Notes: generated by a model from the sequence alone, not told the origin. Positions 7,737 through 17,585 are shown, counted from the first letter of the stretch. The stretch is 64,000 bases of DNA from Acholeplasma sp. (GCA_012838065.1 DUPY01000056.1:1-64000); one strand, 5' to 3'. Numbers and translations: made by a program.

Positions 7737-10094
7737 ATGATTAGATTAAGAAACGTTCGTAAAGTCTACCATACAGGTGATGAAAAGGTTCATGCTTTAA
7801 AAGGTGTTGATTTAACCTTTTCAAAAGCTGAGTTTGTTTCTGTTTTAGGTCCTTCAGGTTGTGGCAAAACAACCCTTTTAAATATTATTGGTGGCCTAGA
7901 TCGTTATACAAGTGGCGACTTTTTTATCAATGGAAACCCAACCAATCAGTTTAAAGATTTAGACTGGGATCACTATCGTAATCATCAAGTCGGGTTTATT
8001 TTTCAAAGTTATAACTTGATTGACCACCTTTCGATACTAGGCAACGTTGAAATCGCATTATCACTAAGTGGTATACATGCACTTGAAAGACGAAAACGAG
8101 CAAAAGAGGTTTTAACGAAAGTTGGGCTGCAGTCAAAGTATAATAAAAAACCGAGCGAACTTTCAAACGGTCAACTTCAACGAGTAGCGATTGCTCGTGC
8201 ATTAGTTAATAACCCACATATCATTTTAGCTGATGAACCGACGGGTGCACTTGATACCGAAAACAGTATTCAAATAATGAAGCTCCTTAAGGAATTATCT
8301 AAAGATAAATTGGTTATTATGGTCACCCATAATGTCGAATTAGCAGAATCATTTAGTGACCGAATCATACACTTATTAGATGGTGAGGTTCAAACAGATG
8401 AGCAAATTGTTGACACATCAAGACCGTTAGTTATTGAAGAAAAAAGACAAAAACATACGTACATGGGTATTTTTACGTCAATGAAATTAAGTTTTTTCAA
8501 CCTTATTAAGAAGTTTGGAAAAACGATAACATCCACGATAGCTGGAGGTATTGGTGTAGTAGGCGTTGGATTAGTATTTGGTATTTCAATCGGTTTTTCA
8601 CAATACGTAAGTGTTGTTCAAGTAACCGCCAATACAACAACGCCAGTTGTTGTTGAAAACAAAACAAGGGTGGAGGCATTTCCAGACCCGGATAATCCTC
8701 CAGTTCCAAGACCAAAACCATTCCCGGCTAATCAGTTTTATATAACGTCTCAACAAACACAGCCACCAGTTATTTATCAAGAGGTCGTTAATTTTATTAA
8801 TACAGAATATCTTCAACACATCGAAAACATGAATAAAAATTGGTATAACGATATTAAATATTACTATGACATGACGTATCCAACGTTTTTATTAAAAGAT
8901 TCAACCGATGCAATTCGTAGTGTGAACTACAGCGCATCAACTACAGCAGATATCGGTGAAATTCCATATGAGGATCATGAGTATTTAGCTCAAATGTTTG
9001 ATCTTTTATATGGAAAACTACCAAGTAACATTGTAAGCCGTGATCGCATTGCAGAGGGCGTTATTGTCATAAGTGATCGTAACCAATTACCAGATGTCGT
9101 CTTAAATAGACTAGGATTTAATGGTAATAATTATGAACAACACATTAGTTTTGATGAACTACTGAATATGGAATTAAAAATAGCTCATAGTGGTGTTGTT
9201 TATGAAGAAAATCCTAATACAAATCTTTTTGTAAGGCGAGCTAATCAAGATATTTATAACGATGAACGCACAATGACCTTAAAAATTGTCGGTATTTTGC
9301 GCCGTAAACAAAACGCAACAATCCCGCAATATCAAGGTATCCGTTACACATCTGCAGTGAATCGCTTTATACTAAATGAAACGAAAGAAGCGCCTGTTGT
9401 TGTTAGACAACAAGAAATATTAAATGATTTTTATGATAATGCAGCACCTTTAAAATCGGTATTAACTGGACAAAGCATTAATGAAAATGACGCGAACCGT
9501 CTACTTCGTCAATTAGGAGTCGAACAAGACCCATCCCGCATTGTTATTTATCATAAAGATAGTCAAGCAAAAGAGCTCATCGTTGAGTATCTTCAAAGTT
9601 ATAATGAAGGGCGCGATCGCTCCGAAAATATTATTGCCAATACAGTTGGTGAAAGTAATTCAAACATTGTTGATACAACGCTTAGGGCTGTTAATGTTGT
9701 TATGGTATTGATTGCTTCAGTAGCGTTATTTGTATCGATTTCTTTAGTGTCCATTTTGTCATATCTATCGGTAGTTGAAAGAACTCCTGAAATCGGAATT
9801 TTGCGAAGTATCGGCGCCCGTAAGTTTGACATATTTAGCGTCTTTAGTGCTGAGTCAATACTAATAGGTATATTTAGTGGTATTTTTGGACTTATATTAT
9901 TATATGCAATAACGCCAAGTATCAATACACTTTTTGAAGCAGGTATGGCGATTAACAATATCATTAAGTTAGGTTTTCCACAGTATCTTTTCATCTTTAG
10001 CATTAATATATTATTATCATTAATTGTTGGTGTTATTCCTGCAATTATCGCATCAAGAAAAGATCCAATTAAGGCATTAAAATCAACAGTATAA
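7737..10094 (+). CDS. ABC transporter, fused ATPase and FtsX-type permease (MacB class)
   Basis: A 785-residue plasma-membrane protein. The N-terminal ATPase domain (about 1-225) has Walker A GPSGCGKTT, a variant signature LSNGQ instead of LSGGQ, Walker B IILADEP and an H-loop VTHN. One membrane helix follows near residues 260-285, then an extracytoplasmic domain (about 290-640) and three C-terminal helices with the FtsX-type sequence TPEIGILRSIGARK. This topology belongs to MacB/Lol-type mechanotransmission exporters that act on extracytoplasmic substrates or lipids. ATG 7737 follows AAAGGAGGC at 7722-7730. It stands as a single gene between two terminators, inserted between nusG and rplK. 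The substrate is unknown. Confidence 0.88.
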   Translation: MIRLRNVRKVYHTGDEKVHALKGVDLTFSKAEFVSVLGPSGCGKTTLLNIIGGLDRYTSGDFFINGNPTNQFKDLDWDHYRNHQVGFIFQSYNLIDHLSILGNVEIALSLSGIHALERRKRAKEVLTKVGLQSKYNKKPSELSNGQLQRVAIARALVNNPHIILADEPTGALDTENSIQIMKLLKELSKDKLVIMVTHNVELAESFSDRIIHLLDGEVQTDEQIVDTSRPLVIEEKRQKHTYMGIFTSMKLSFFNLIKKFGKTITSTIAGGIGVVGVGLVFGISIGFSQYVSVVQVTANTTTPVVVENKTRVEAFPDPDNPPVPRPKPFPANQFYITSQQTQPPVIYQEVVNFINTEYLQHIENMNKNWYNDIKYYYDMTYPTFLLKDSTDAIRSVNYSASTTADIGEIPYEDHEYLAQMFDLLYGKLPSNIVSRDRIAEGVIVISDRNQLPDVVLNRLGFNGNNYEQHISFDELLNMELKIAHSGVVYEENPNTNLFVRRANQDIYNDERTMTLKIVGILRRKQNATIPQYQGIRYTSAVNRFILNETKEAPVVVRQQEILNDFYDNAAPLKSVLTGQSINENDANRLLRQLGVEQDPSRIVIYHKDSQAKELIVEYLQSYNEGRDRSENIIANTVGESNSNIVDTTLRAVNVVMVLIASVALFVSISLVSILSYLSVVERTPEIGILRSIGARKFDIFSVFSAESILIGIFSGIFGLILLYAITPSINTLFEAGMAINNIIKLGFPQYLFIFSINILLSLIVGVIPAIIASRKDPIKALKSTV

Positions 10095-10144
10095 ATCGTT
10101 ATTTACTATGAAAAAAAGCGCGTATTAGTGAATAAATCAATGAT

Positions 10145-10186
10145 AAAACTCTAGTAAAAAGGCAATTACTAGAGTTTTGTTTTTTA
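10145..10186 (+). terminator. rho-independent terminator after ABC transporter
   Basis: A perfect 12-bp inverted repeat (10145-10156 with 10167-10178) with a 10-base loop, ending in a run of Ts to about 10186. The A-run on the left arm could let it work in both directions. Confidence 0.85.
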
Positions 10187-10204
10187 AGTTTTCCTTTTAT
10201 TTGA

Positions 10205-10223
10205 ACTATGTTCATAGTATAAT
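10205..10223 (+). promoter_or_regulatory. -10 box overlapped by operator-like palindrome before yccF
   Basis: ACTATGTTCATAGT (10205-10218) is a perfect 6+2+6 palindrome whose last base is the first base of TATAAT at 10218-10223. A protein bound there would cover the promoter. No good -35 box is visible. The operator role is inference. Confidence 0.35.
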
Positions 10224-10253
10224 AAAAACATATGTAAAAATACGGAGCGAAAC

Positions 10254-10616
10254 ATGAAATTATTAGGCAACATTATTTGGATAGTATTTGGTGGATTCTT
10301 TGTAGCACTTGTTTATTTTATAATGGGACTTTTATATTGTATAACAATTATCGGTATACCTTCTGGTATACAATTATTCAAGTTTTCTCGTCTTGCACTC
10401 TGGCCATTTAGAACAGAGGTTGAAGCTAATTTTGATAAACATCCTGTTTTAAATGCTTTATGGATAATATTCATTGGAGTTGGGATGGCTATTTTTTCAT
10501 TTATTGTTGGTGCCATATTTTGTATAACAATCATCGGTATTCCATTTGGAATGCAATGGTTTAAGCTTGGAAGAGCTCAATTATTCCCATTTGGAGCACA
10601 AATGAGAATGCGTTAA
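10254..10616 (+). CDS. yccF: YccF-family inner membrane protein (DUF307)
   Basis: A 120-residue membrane protein built from two copies of the YccF unit. Each copy has a hydrophobic helix followed by ITIIGIP-G-QxFK and a PF motif: CITIIGIPSGIQLFKFSRLALWPF in the first half and a near copy in the second. Function of the family is not established. CGGAGCG precedes ATG 10254. It is a single-gene unit, lying between the ABC transporter terminator and the rplK promoter. Confidence 0.88.
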   Translation: MKLLGNIIWIVFGGFFVALVYFIMGLLYCITIIGIPSGIQLFKFSRLALWPFRTEVEANFDKHPVLNALWIIFIGVGMAIFSFIVGAIFCITIIGIPFGMQWFKLGRAQLFPFGAQMRMR

Positions 10617-10645
10617 CCCAAAGTTAACAAAAATGCATGAAAAGT

Positions 10646-10674
10646 TTGACAAATAAATAGGTAAAAGGTATAAT
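10646..10674 (+). promoter_or_regulatory. strong promoter for rplK operon
   Basis: Perfect consensus TTGACA (10646-10651), 17-base spacer and TATAAT (10669-10674). The predicted start near 10681 is followed at once by a small hairpin, GTGT (10683-10686) with ACAC (10691-10694), closely resembling the start of the rpsL leader. Confidence 0.9.
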
Positions 10675-10752
10675 GTACTCGCGTGTAAAAACACACCATA
10701 GTGGAAGAAGTTATTCATACCACATACTTATGTTAAAGAAGGAGGTTGTGTC

Positions 10753-11184
10753 ATGGCAAAAAAAGTTGTAAAAGTTGTTAAATTACAAATCCCTGCAGGT
10801 AAAGCAAACCCAGCGCCACCAGTTGGTCCAGCACTTGGTCAAGCGCAAGTTAATATCCCTGCATTTTGTTCACAATTTAACGAAGCAACAAAAGAACAAA
10901 TGAAAGACGGTTTTATTATTCCAGTTATAATTTCAGTATACGATGACCGTACATTTACATTTGTTACAAAAACTCCACCAGCAAGCGACTTGCTTAAAAA
11001 AGCGGCTAATATCAAATCAGGTTCAAATGATTCTAAAAAGAACACTGTTGCGACTATTACTCGTGAAAAATTAAGAGAAATCGCTATGGTGAAAATGCCC
11101 GATTTAAATGCATTTACAGTAGAAGCAGCAATGAACATTGTTGAAGGAACTGCACGCAATATGGGTATCGCAATTGTTGACTAA
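10753..11184 (+). CDS. rplK: 50S ribosomal protein L11
   Basis: L11 forms the base of the GTPase-associated stalk on the large subunit. The N-terminal domain (about 1-70) begins with [24 protein letters not shown], and the RNA-binding C-terminal domain ends [12 protein letters not shown]. 143 residues, near the usual 141. A near-perfect AAGGAGG precedes ATG 10753. It is the first gene of the rplK-rplA-rplJ-rplL cluster, with its own strong promoter. Confidence 0.98.
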   Translation: MAKKVVKVVKLQIPAGKANPAPPVGPALGQAQVNIPAFCSQFNEATKEQMKDGFIIPVIISVYDDRTFTFVTKTPPASDLLKKAANIKSGSNDSKKNTVATITREKLREIAMVKMPDLNAFTVEAAMNIVEGTARNMGIAIVD

Positions 11185-11223
11185 TTCAGCATTGCAAAAA
11201 ACAAATTAATTTAGATGATTACT

Positions 11224-11254
11224 GTCTAAATTGTGGGAGGATATCCCGCTAGAC
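11224..11254 (+). promoter_or_regulatory. probable L1-binding regulatory RNA site before rplA
   Basis: Two helices, GTCTA/TAGAC (11224-11228 with 11250-11254) and GGGA/TCCC (11235-11238 with 11244-11247), are separated by an asymmetric loop of 6 and 2 bases. GTGGGAGG in this element also occurs in the L1 arm of 23S rRNA. L1 is known to repress its own mRNA through such mimicry. The assignment here is inference from structure and position. Confidence 0.5.
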
Positions 11255-11274
11255 CACATTTTAGGAGGATACTT

Positions 11275-11964
11275 ATGAAAAGAGGAAAGAAATACCTAGA
11301 AGCATCAAAATTAGTTGATAAAACTAAAAAATACGATGCATTAGAAGGTATGGGCTTAGTGAAAAAAACATCAGTGACTAAGTTTGATGCAACTGTTGAA
11401 GTTGCATTCCGTTTAAATCTTGATCCAAGAAAAGCGGAACAAAACTTAAGAGGCGCTATTGTTTTACCTCATGGTACAGGTAAAGTGTCAAGAGTTGTCG
11501 TTATTGCTCAAGGTGAAAAAGCTAAAGAAGCGCAAGCTGCTGGAGCTGATTTCGTTGGTGATCAAGATTTAATTCAAAAAATCGGCGCAGGCTGGTTTGA
11601 ATTCGATGTGATGGTTGCTACACCAGACATGATGGCACAACTTGGTAAATTAGGACGTGTTTTAGGTCCAAAAGGCTTAATGCCAAACCCTAAAACAGGT
11701 ACTGTAACGTTAGACGTTGCAAAAGCTGTACATGAAATTAAAAACGGTAAAATTGAATACCGTGTTGATAAAGTAGGTAATATTCACGCCCCAATCGGAA
11801 AAGTGTCATTTAGTGCAGAACAATTACAAGAAAACATTAAAACACTATATGAACAACTAATCCGTATCAAACCAGCAACTGTTAAAGGTACATATATTAA
11901 AAATATAACTGTATCTTCAAGCATGGGACCTGGCATTCGTCTTAGTGAAGATTCATTAAGATAA
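11275..11964 (+). CDS. rplA: 50S ribosomal protein L1
   Basis: L1 forms the mobile L1 stalk and is a translational repressor of its operon in many bacteria. 229 residues, the normal length. It starts [20 protein letters not shown] and contains the signature [10 protein letters not shown] and the domain II segment [20 protein letters not shown] 11275 follows TAGGAGG; the longer in-frame GTG at 11233 lies inside the RNA structure and is rejected. Confidence 0.98.
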   Translation: MKRGKKYLEASKLVDKTKKYDALEGMGLVKKTSVTKFDATVEVAFRLNLDPRKAEQNLRGAIVLPHGTGKVSRVVVIAQGEKAKEAQAAGADFVGDQDLIQKIGAGWFEFDVMVATPDMMAQLGKLGRVLGPKGLMPNPKTGTVTLDVAKAVHEIKNGKIEYRVDKVGNIHAPIGKVSFSAEQLQENIKTLYEQLIRIKPATVKGTYIKNITVSSSMGPGIRLSEDSLR

Positions 11965-11983
11965 TTCAATTAAAAAACTAGAT

Positions 11984-12065
11984 ATCCAAAGACAGTAGAT
12001 GGCTTAGCCTTAATTTTCTACCGAGGAGTATAAAAAAGTATTTATACGCTCTTTTGTCTTTTGGA
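11984..12065 (+). ncRNA. L10 ribosomal protein leader
   Basis: The region between rplA and rplJ matches the L10 leader family. An outer stem pairs ATCCAAAGAC (11984 on) with GTCTTTTGGAT (to 12065). Inside are the conserved ACAGTAGATGGC and TTCTACCGAGGAG segments, including a kink-turn-like loop, as bound by the L10-L12 complex. In low-GC Gram-positives this structure mediates autorepression of rplJ-rplL. Covariance was not tested. Confidence 0.85.
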
Positions 12066-12100
12066 TAAATGGGCGTTTATTTATTATATAAGGAGGACTT

Positions 12101-12592
12101 ATGGAAAGAGCAGTTATTAAACGTAAAATCGAAGCTGTTGAAGTCTTAACAGAGAAATTAAAAAGTGCAAAAACTGTTGTTGCTTTCGATTACCCAGGCT
12201 TAACTGTAGAACAATTCACACAATTAAGAAGTGAATTAAGAAAAGCTGGCGCTGAAGTAACAGTTTATAAAAACAATATTTCTCGTCGTGCATCAATTGC
12301 TGCTGGATACGAAGCATTAGCTGACACATTTGTTGGTGCTAAAGCTTTAGCAATTAGTTATGACGATGTTGTTGCACCTGCAAAAATCATTTACGATTTT
12401 GCAAAAACAAACAAAGCAGTAGTTATTCAATCAGGTGTTATTGAAGGTTCAGTTGTAGGCGTAAAAGAAATTCAAGCATTAGCTACATTACCATCAAGAG
12501 AAACACTACTTACAATGTTGGCTGTTGGCTTATTGACACCAGTCAAAGAATTAGCTGTTGGTCTTAATATGATCAGCGAAAATCAAGAATAA
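12101..12592 (+). CDS. rplJ: 50S ribosomal protein L10
   Basis: L10 anchors the L7/L12 dimers to the ribosomal stalk. 163 residues. The N-terminal rRNA- and L11-binding domain begins ERAVIKRKIEAVEVLTEKLKSAKTVVAFDYPGLTV and contains YKNNISRRA. The C-terminal helix (about 140-163) binds L12. AAGGAGG precedes ATG 12101. The L10 leader directly upstream indicates feedback control by the L10-L12 complex. Confidence 0.98.
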   Translation: MERAVIKRKIEAVEVLTEKLKSAKTVVAFDYPGLTVEQFTQLRSELRKAGAEVTVYKNNISRRASIAAGYEALADTFVGAKALAISYDDVVAPAKIIYDFAKTNKAVVIQSGVIEGSVVGVKEIQALATLPSRETLLTMLAVGLLTPVKELAVGLNMISENQE

Positions 12593-12613
12593 AAAATATA
12601 GGAGGCACATAAA

Positions 12614-12985
12614 ATGGCTAAATTAACAAAAGCAGCTTTTATTGAAGCTTTAAAAGAAATGACTTTATTAGAAATCAAAGAATTAGTAGATGGATTAAAA
12701 GAAGAATTCGGTATTGATCCAACTGCAGTAGCGGTAGCAGGACCAGCAGCTGGCCCAGCTCAAGAAGAAGAAAAAACAGAATTCAACGTAATTCTTAAAA
12801 ACTTCGGTGGAAACAAAATTGCGGTTATTAAAGTTATCCGCGAAATCACTGGTCTTGGCTTAGCAGACGCTAAAACATTAGCTGAAACAGCAGACGCATT
12901 AGTTAAAGAAAAAATCAAAAAAGAAGACGCAGAAGCTATCAAAGCTAAACTTGAAGAAGCTGGCGCTACAGTTGAAGTTAAGTAA
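12614..12985 (+). CDS. rplL: 50S ribosomal protein L7/L12
   Basis: Stalk protein that recruits translational GTPases. 123 residues: N-terminal dimerisation domain (1-35), Ala/Pro/Gly-rich hinge (about 38-52, [15 protein letters not shown]), and C-terminal domain with [32 protein letters not shown] precedes ATG 12614, 21 bases after the rplJ stop. A terminator follows 16 bases after its stop. Confidence 0.98.
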   Translation: MAKLTKAAFIEALKEMTLLEIKELVDGLKEEFGIDPTAVAVAGPAAGPAQEEEKTEFNVILKNFGGNKIAVIKVIREITGLGLADAKTLAETADALVKEKIKKEDAEAIKAKLEEAGATVEVK

Positions 12986-13001
12986 TATCTAAATAAGCGA
13001 T

Positions 13002-13026
13002 AACCTGAGGTATCTCAGGTTTTTTC
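13002..13026 (+). terminator. terminator/attenuator after rplL
   Basis: AACCTGAG (13002-13009) pairs with CTCAGGTT (13014-13021) around GTAT and is followed by TTTTT. An outer AGCGA/TCGCT pair may extend it. It separates the stalk genes from the methyltransferase and polymerase genes. Confidence 0.8.
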
Positions 13027-13042
13027 GCTTTCATTTGAACTT

Positions 13043-13636
13043 ATGAGTCATTATTACATTAACGATAAAAATTTAAAAGACAATGAAGCGTTTTTCGATG
13101 TACAAGTTGATGGTACATCTTTTCGCTTTTATACTAATGACGGTGTTTTTAGCAAAAGAGATTTTGATTTTGGTTCGTATTTGCTCATTAAATCTGCACT
13201 TGGATTAGGCACATTTTCAACAGTTATTGATATGGGATGTGGCTATGGTCCAATAGGCATAATATACAGCAAGTTTAATAATGATGCCAAAGTTTATATG
13301 TATGATGTGAATTTAAGAGCACTTGATCTTGCGCGAAAAAATATGATATTAAATAATGTTTCAAATGCCTTTGCTTTTGAAAGTTATTTATTTGAAAAAG
13401 TAGAAGTTAAAGCTGACTTGATTTTAACAAATCCGCCGATCCGTGCAGGTAAAAGTGTTATTTTTAAGTTGTATGAAGATGCCTATAAACATTTGAATGA
13501 AAACGGGGTATTGCTCGTCGTTATTCAAAGAAAGCAAGGGGCGCCATCAACTATGGAAAAACTTAAAAGCATCTACAATAATGTTGAAGTTATCGAGAAA
13601 AAAGGCGGATATTGGATAATTTCAGCTGCGAAATAA
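13043..13636 (+). CDS. class I SAM methyltransferase, RsmC/YbxB-like
   Basis: A 197-residue Rossmann methyltransferase. Motif I reads VIDMGCGYGPIGI (about 62-74), and LTNPPIRAGK (about 131-140) is the NPP[FYI] catalytic motif of N2-guanine rRNA methyltransferases such as RsmC. Bacillus has its homologue YbxB at this same place between rplL and rpoB. The exact rRNA target is inferred, not shown. ATG 13043 has no strong ribosome-binding sequence; the preceding attenuator hairpin may limit its expression. Confidence 0.88.
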   Translation: MSHYYINDKNLKDNEAFFDVQVDGTSFRFYTNDGVFSKRDFDFGSYLLIKSALGLGTFSTVIDMGCGYGPIGIIYSKFNNDAKVYMYDVNLRALDLARKNMILNNVSNAFAFESYLFEKVEVKADLILTNPPIRAGKSVIFKLYEDAYKHLNENGVLLVVIQRKQGAPSTMEKLKSIYNNVEVIEKKGGYWIISAAK

Positions 13637-13646
13637 AAAAATAATA

Positions 13647-13686
13647 TTGACTATTGCATTCATATGTGGTAATATTGTTGAATGCA
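13647..13686 (+). promoter_or_regulatory. rpoBC promoter with flanking inverted repeat
   Basis: TTGACT (13647-13652), 17-base spacer and TAATAT (13670-13675) with an extended -10 TG at 13667-13668. The 8-bp arms TGCATTCA (13655-13662) and TGAATGCA (13679-13686) flank the -10 box. A second perfect palindrome, ATTATACT-TT-AGTATAAT, lies at 13701-13718 in the leader, and AGTATAAT recurs at 13722-13729. Confidence 0.75.
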
Positions 13687-13769
13687 TATTCATTGGATTA
13701 ATTATACTTTAGTATAATATAAGTATAATTACGTGAAAAGCGACATCAAATAACAAGGAGTGTGGATTT

Positions 13770-16700
13770 ATGGGATATCGTACCGTTAAATACGGAAAAA
13801 AATCACAGCGACGCAATTATAGTAACATGCGTTATGACATCGATTTACCAAACTTAATTGCGATTCAAACAGAGTCTTTCAAACAATTTTTAAGTGATGG
13901 TATTCGTGAGTTGTTGGAAGACATTTCACCAATTGAAGGTCATAATGGGGACTTAAAACTATACTTTGTTGATTATCGTTTAGAAGAACCAAAGTATGAT
14001 GTTATCCAGTCGAAAATTCGTGACGTCAACTATTCCCAACAATTATTTGCTAAGGTGAAATTAGAAAACGTTGTTACCGGTGAAGTGCGTGAAAGTGAAG
14101 TTTTAATGTGCGAACTACCAGTTATGACTCCAACAGGAACATTTGTAATAAACGGCGCTGAACGTGTTGTTGTATCACAAATTATTCGTTCTGCTGGTGC
14201 ATATTTTACAGGCGAATATGACAAGAAAACTAATCAATACAAATTTGCTGCTCAAGTTATTCCAACACGCGGTGCGTGGTTAGAATTCGAACTTGGCGCT
14301 AAAGATATTGTTTATGCAAAATTAGATCGTTCTAAAAAAATTCCAATGACAACAATGATGCGTGCGTTAGGACTTTCGAAAAATAAAGATATTACTGAAG
14401 TGTTTGGCAAAAACAAATATCTAACAGAAACATTTACAAAAGATGAAACTAGAAATGCTGATGAGGCTATTGTTGATCTTTATTCAAAATTAAGACAAGA
14501 CGATAAAGTTCCTGCAAATGCAGCTAGAGAATTTATTAGATTACGCTTATTTGAAACAAGAAGATACGACTTAGCTAAAGTTGGTCGTTACAAGTTCAAT
14601 AAAAAGTTAGACGTAACTGCGCGTCTTTTTGGCACGATTGCTGCTGAAGATATCGTGGATCCATTCACAGGAAATGTTCTTATTGCAAAAGGGACAGAAT
14701 TTACTAAGCCAGTCATTGACTTATTGAAAGAAAACCGCGATGCAATTAGAAAAGAAGTTATTGATGCGGAAAATTCACTTCAAAATGAAACTCCAGATGA
14801 AATCTTTGCATATACGCTTCCTGAAGGTGGCGATGGTTTATATGCCAAAGAACCAATTATTAACTTAAAAACTGGTGAGGTGCTTGTTAAGAAAAACGAA
14901 GAAATCACACCAGACACATTGAAATTATTACAAGCTAATCGCTATGCGTTAGATGAAAAATTCATCCGTTACTTCTTAGGTTCTAAGAGTATTTATGAAA
15001 AAGAAGCAGAACGTAAAGGGGTTATTGTTGAAGTTGTTAACGTCTTTACGAAACCTAAAGACGGTAGTAAACCAGTTGAAGTGCGTGTTATTGGTAACGA
15101 CCAAAGAGAAGAACGTATTCACATCACACTATCTGACATCATCGCTTCAATGAACTATTATTTAAACCTTTATGATGGTATCGGTCAAACAGATGATATC
15201 GACCATTTAGGTAATCGTAGATTACGTTTAATTGGCGAATTATTGAAAAACCAGTTTAGAATCGGTTTAGCAAGAACAGAAAAGAATATTAAAGATAAAA
15301 TGTCTACGGTTACATTTGCAGATGCAACGCCATCAAGCGTTATTAACGTAACACCACTTTCAGGGGCAATCAAGACATTCTTTGGTAGTTCACAGTTATC
15401 ACAATTCATGGATCAAATTAATCCACTTGCTGAATTGACTCAAAAACGTCGTGTTTCTGCACTTGGTACGGGTGGTCTTGCAAGAGATCGTGCCGGCGTT
15501 GAAGTTCGTGACGTTCACAACTCTCACTATGGACGTATATGTCCGATTGAAACGCCAGAAGGCCCATCAATCGGGTTGATTTCATCACTTGCAACTTACG
15601 GACGTGTGGATGAATATGGATTTATTCAAACACCATACTTAGTTGTCGACCGTTCAAGTGGAAAACCAATCGTAACTGAAAACATCAAATATTTAACAGC
15701 TGACGAAGAATATGATGAAGTTATCGCATCTGCAGCATCACTGCTTGATGATGAAGGTAGCTTTATGGAAGAAGAAGTTATCGGTAGATACCGTGGCGAA
15801 ACAGCATTCTTCGCATCAAAAGATGTTACATATATGGACGTTAGTCCAAAACAAATTGTATCTGTTGCCTCATCGACAATTCCATTCTTAGAGCACGACG
15901 ATGCGTCTCGTGCATTAATGGGTGCGAACATGCAACGTCAAGCAGTACCTTTATTAAAACCAGAATCACCAATTGTTGGTACTGGTATTGAATACCGAGC
16001 TGCAAAAGACTCAGGAAGTGTCGTTGTATCTAAAACAACAGGTATCGTAACTTATGTAGACGCAAGAAAAATTGTTATTACAAAAGTACCATACGAAAAG
16101 GTTGCATTTGCTGGTAAAGTTCTATACGATCCTGCAAATGGATTTGATTTAGAAGCTGCACAAGCTTTAGTTGACTATGGTATGGATGATTCAGATACAT
16201 ACGATTTAATATTATTCTTTAGATCTAACCAAGATACATGTATTTTACAAAAACCAATCGTTGTTGTAGGTGAAGCTGTTGAGGCTGGTGACGTTATTGC
16301 TGACGGTCCATCAACGGATAAAGGTGAACTTGCTTTAGGACGTAATGTAACAGTAGCGTTCATGACTTGGGAAGGTTATAACTATGAAGACGCGATCATC
16401 ATGAGCGAAGATTTAGTTCGAGATGACGTTTACACATCAATTCACATTGATGAATACAAAATTGAAACACGTGACTTGAAAGTTGGTACAGGTAAAGAAG
16501 AAATTACTCGTGAAGTGCCAAACGCTGGTCCAGATGCAGTAAAATACTTAGATGAACGTGGTATTATTATCGAAGGTTCTGAAGTTAAAGAAAATGATAT
16601 TTTAGTTGGTAAAATTACACCAAAAGGTTCAATGGATCCAACGCCATCAGAAAAATTAATTCAAACAATTATTGGTGAAAAATCACGTGAATATCGCGAC

Positions 16701-17585
16701 ACATCATTACGCGTTCCACACGGTGGTGGCGGGGTTGTCCAAAAAGTTGTTCACTTCTCTAAGAAAAATCACGATACACTTCCATCAGGAATTAATGAAT
16801 CCATTCGTGTTTACGTTGCTAAAAAACGTAAAATTAGCGAAGGTGACAAGATGGCCGGACGTCATGGTAACAAAGGTGTTATTTCAAAAATTTTACCAAG
16901 AGAAGATATGCCATACATGGAAGACGGTACACCAGTTGACATCATGTTAAACCCACTAGGGGTACCAAGTCGTATGAACATTGGGCAAATTTTAGAAATT
17001 CACTTAGGTATTGCTGCGAAAAAATTAAATGTCAAAATTGCTACACCAGTATTTGATGGGGTAGAAGATGATGAATTAAAAGAGATTATGGCTGAAGCTG
17101 GTATCGCTCCAGACGGAAAAACGGTTCTATTTGATGGTCGCACGGGCGAACCATTTAAAAACCGTATTTCAGTAGGCGTTATGTACATGATTAAATTGTC
17201 ACACATGGTTGATGACAAATTACATGCTCGTTCTGTTGGACCATACACATTAGTTACACAACAACCAATGGGTGGTAAAGCACAAAACGGTGGTCAACGT
17301 TTTGGTGAAATGGAAGTTTGGGCATTATATGCATATGGTGCAGCTCATACTCTACAAGAAATGTTAACTGTTAAATCTGACGATATGTTAGGTAGAAACA
17401 AAGTTTATAGTGCAATTACCCATGGTAAAGAAATTCCTCAAGCAAGCATTCCAGAATCATTTAGAGTACTTACAAGAGAGCTTCAAGCTTTAGGTTTATA
17501 TGTTGAGCTTGTTGACTCTAAGACTGGAGAAAATGAGGCTGGTAAATCACTCGTTGATAATTCCAACAAAGGAGGATATCGCTAA
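13770..17585 (+). CDS. rpoB: DNA-directed RNA polymerase beta subunit
   Basis: Catalytic beta subunit of RNA polymerase, 1271 residues. The rifampicin region [10 protein letters not shown]...[16 protein letters not shown] is at about residues 540-567, and the C-terminal [12 protein letters not shown] and [20 protein letters not shown] segments are typical. Two residues stand out. Gln558 (codon 15441-15443) replaces the His equivalent to E. coli His526, and ALGTGG replaces the common ALGPGG. AAGGAG precedes ATG 13770. The stop overlaps rpoC by one base. Confidence 0.98.
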   Translation: MGYRTVKYGKKSQRRNYSNMRYDIDLPNLIAIQTESFKQFLSDGIRELLEDISPIEGHNGDLKLYFVDYRLEEPKYDVIQSKIRDVNYSQQLFAKVKLENVVTGEVRESEVLMCELPVMTPTGTFVINGAERVVVSQIIRSAGAYFTGEYDKKTNQYKFAAQVIPTRGAWLEFELGAKDIVYAKLDRSKKIPMTTMMRALGLSKNKDITEVFGKNKYLTETFTKDETRNADEAIVDLYSKLRQDDKVPANAAREFIRLRLFETRRYDLAKVGRYKFNKKLDVTARLFGTIAAEDIVDPFTGNVLIAKGTEFTKPVIDLLKENRDAIRKEVIDAENSLQNETPDEIFAYTLPEGGDGLYAKEPIINLKTGEVLVKKNEEITPDTLKLLQANRYALDEKFIRYFLGSKSIYEKEAERKGVIVEVVNVFTKPKDGSKPVEVRVIGNDQREERIHITLSDIIASMNYYLNLYDGIGQTDDIDHLGNRRLRLIGELLKNQFRIGLARTEKNIKDKMSTVTFADATPSSVINVTPLSGAIKTFFGSSQLSQFMDQINPLAELTQKRRVSALGTGGLARDRAGVEVRDVHNSHYGRICPIETPEGPSIGLISSLATYGRVDEYGFIQTPYLVVDRSSGKPIVTENIKYLTADEEYDEVIASAASLLDDEGSFMEEEVIGRYRGETAFFASKDVTYMDVSPKQIVSVASSTIPFLEHDDASRALMGANMQRQAVPLLKPESPIVGTGIEYRAAKDSGSVVVSKTTGIVTYVDARKIVITKVPYEKVAFAGKVLYDPANGFDLEAAQALVDYGMDDSDTYDLILFFRSNQDTCILQKPIVVVGEAVEAGDVIADGPSTDKGELALGRNVTVAFMTWEGYNYEDAIIMSEDLVRDDVYTSIHIDEYKIETRDLKVGTGKEEITREVPNAGPDAVKYLDERGIIIEGSEVKENDILVGKITPKGSMDPTPSEKLIQTIIGEKSREYRDTSLRVPHGGGGVVQKVVHFSKKNHDTLPSGINESIRVYVAKKRKISEGDKMAGRHGNKGVISKILPREDMPYMEDGTPVDIMLNPLGVPSRMNIGQILEIHLGIAAKKLNVKIATPVFDGVEDDELKEIMAEAGIAPDGKTVLFDGRTGEPFKNRISVGVMYMIKLSHMVDDKLHARSVGPYTLVTQQPMGGKAQNGGQRFGEMEVWALYAYGAAHTLQEMLTVKSDDMLGRNKVYSAITHGKEIPQASIPESFRVLTRELQALGLYVELVDSKTGENEAGKSLVDNSNKGGYR

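Noticed and set aside
11233-11274. Upstream in-frame start for rplA (GTG 11233)
   Set aside because: It lies inside the L1-type RNA element, and ATG 11275 has a much better ribosome-binding site and matches the family start.
16672-16950. Plus-strand open frame of 92 codons inside rpoB (and a similar one at 18114-18392 in rpoC)
   Set aside because: Out-of-frame shadows of strongly conserved polymerase sequence without ribosome-binding sites or family matches.
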